NCBI GenBank assembly: GCA_945901035.1
Contig: CAMDKN010000087.1
Span: 1-5,898, forward strand
Direction of reading: 5' to 3'
Length of the DNA stretch: 5,898 nucleotides
Origin: Gulosibacter massiliensis
GTDB taxonomy: Bacteria > Actinomycetota > Actinomycetes > Actinomycetales > Microbacteriaceae
The position numbers were made by a program, and so were the translations under genes. Below, piece by piece: positions 5,840 through 5,898 of the stretch. How positions within the stretch are numbered: position 1 is the first letter of the stretch; every line of letters starts with the position of its first letter. The notes under the pieces are model-generated. The model saw only the letters and a program-made list of their open reading frames with translations. It was not told the DNA's origin and made no database searches.

Positions 5840-5898
5840 ATGAGCACATCCCCGTCAAAGCACTCCCGTCGCGACATTCAATTCCTTCGCGCACTCGC
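5840..5898 (+). CDS. Start of an unidentified gene, cut by the right edge
   Basis: Nineteen codons are visible, beginning MSTSPSKHSRRDIQF and still open at the window end. The only support is the ATG placed six bases after TAGGAT and codon use like that of the neighbours. The fragment is basic and Ser-rich at the start, with no recognisable motif; no function can be given. Confidence 0.5.
   Translation, partial: MSTSPSKHSRRDIQFLRAL

Overview
The window looks like an ordinary chromosomal stretch from a high-GC Gram-positive bacterium (Actinomycetota; Microbacteriaceae or a related aquatic actinobacterium is my best guess). The guess rests on the GC-rich codon use, the GTG starts, the repeated TANNNT -10 box placed 6-7 bases before a start codon (leaderless mRNA), and a tRNA-Arg(TCT) gene with no encoded CCA. 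No mobile element, CRISPR array, toxin-antitoxin pair or defence cassette is visible.

Layout. Bases 2-511 hold the 3' part of an osmoprotectant (glycine betaine/choline/proline type) ABC transporter substrate-binding protein, cut by the left edge. It converges on a four-helix UPF0114/YqhA-type membrane protein on the minus strand (533-1015). A divergent promoter region (1016-1217) then leads into pntA-pntB (1218-4156), which overlap by four bases and encode the two-subunit, proton-translocating NAD(P) transhydrogenase. A possible 33-codon leaderless small ORF (1138-1239) spans the pntA ribosome binding site and start.

After pntB come two singly promoted genes: a DUF4239-like four-helix membrane protein with a Gly/Glu/Lys/Pro-rich tail (4198-5118), and a membrane-anchored or secreted protein resembling the allene-oxide-cyclase/dirigent-like barrel (5156-5653). 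A minus-strand tRNA-Arg(TCT) follows (5682-5754). The first 19 codons of an unidentified plus-strand gene lie at the right edge (5840-5898).

How it works together. PntAB is the only complete pathway unit: it uses the proton gradient to make NADPH from NADH. The transporter fragment suggests osmotic-stress functions nearby, but nothing ties it to pntAB. The most informative signal is shared promoter architecture: three to five genes carry TANNNT-N6/7-start geometry. This fixes several start codons, notably 1015 rather than 1039 for the UPF0114 gene and GTG 4198 for the DUF4239-like gene. I found no convincing previously undescribed system; the least explained items are the pntA leader ORF, the charged tail and the orphan barrel protein.
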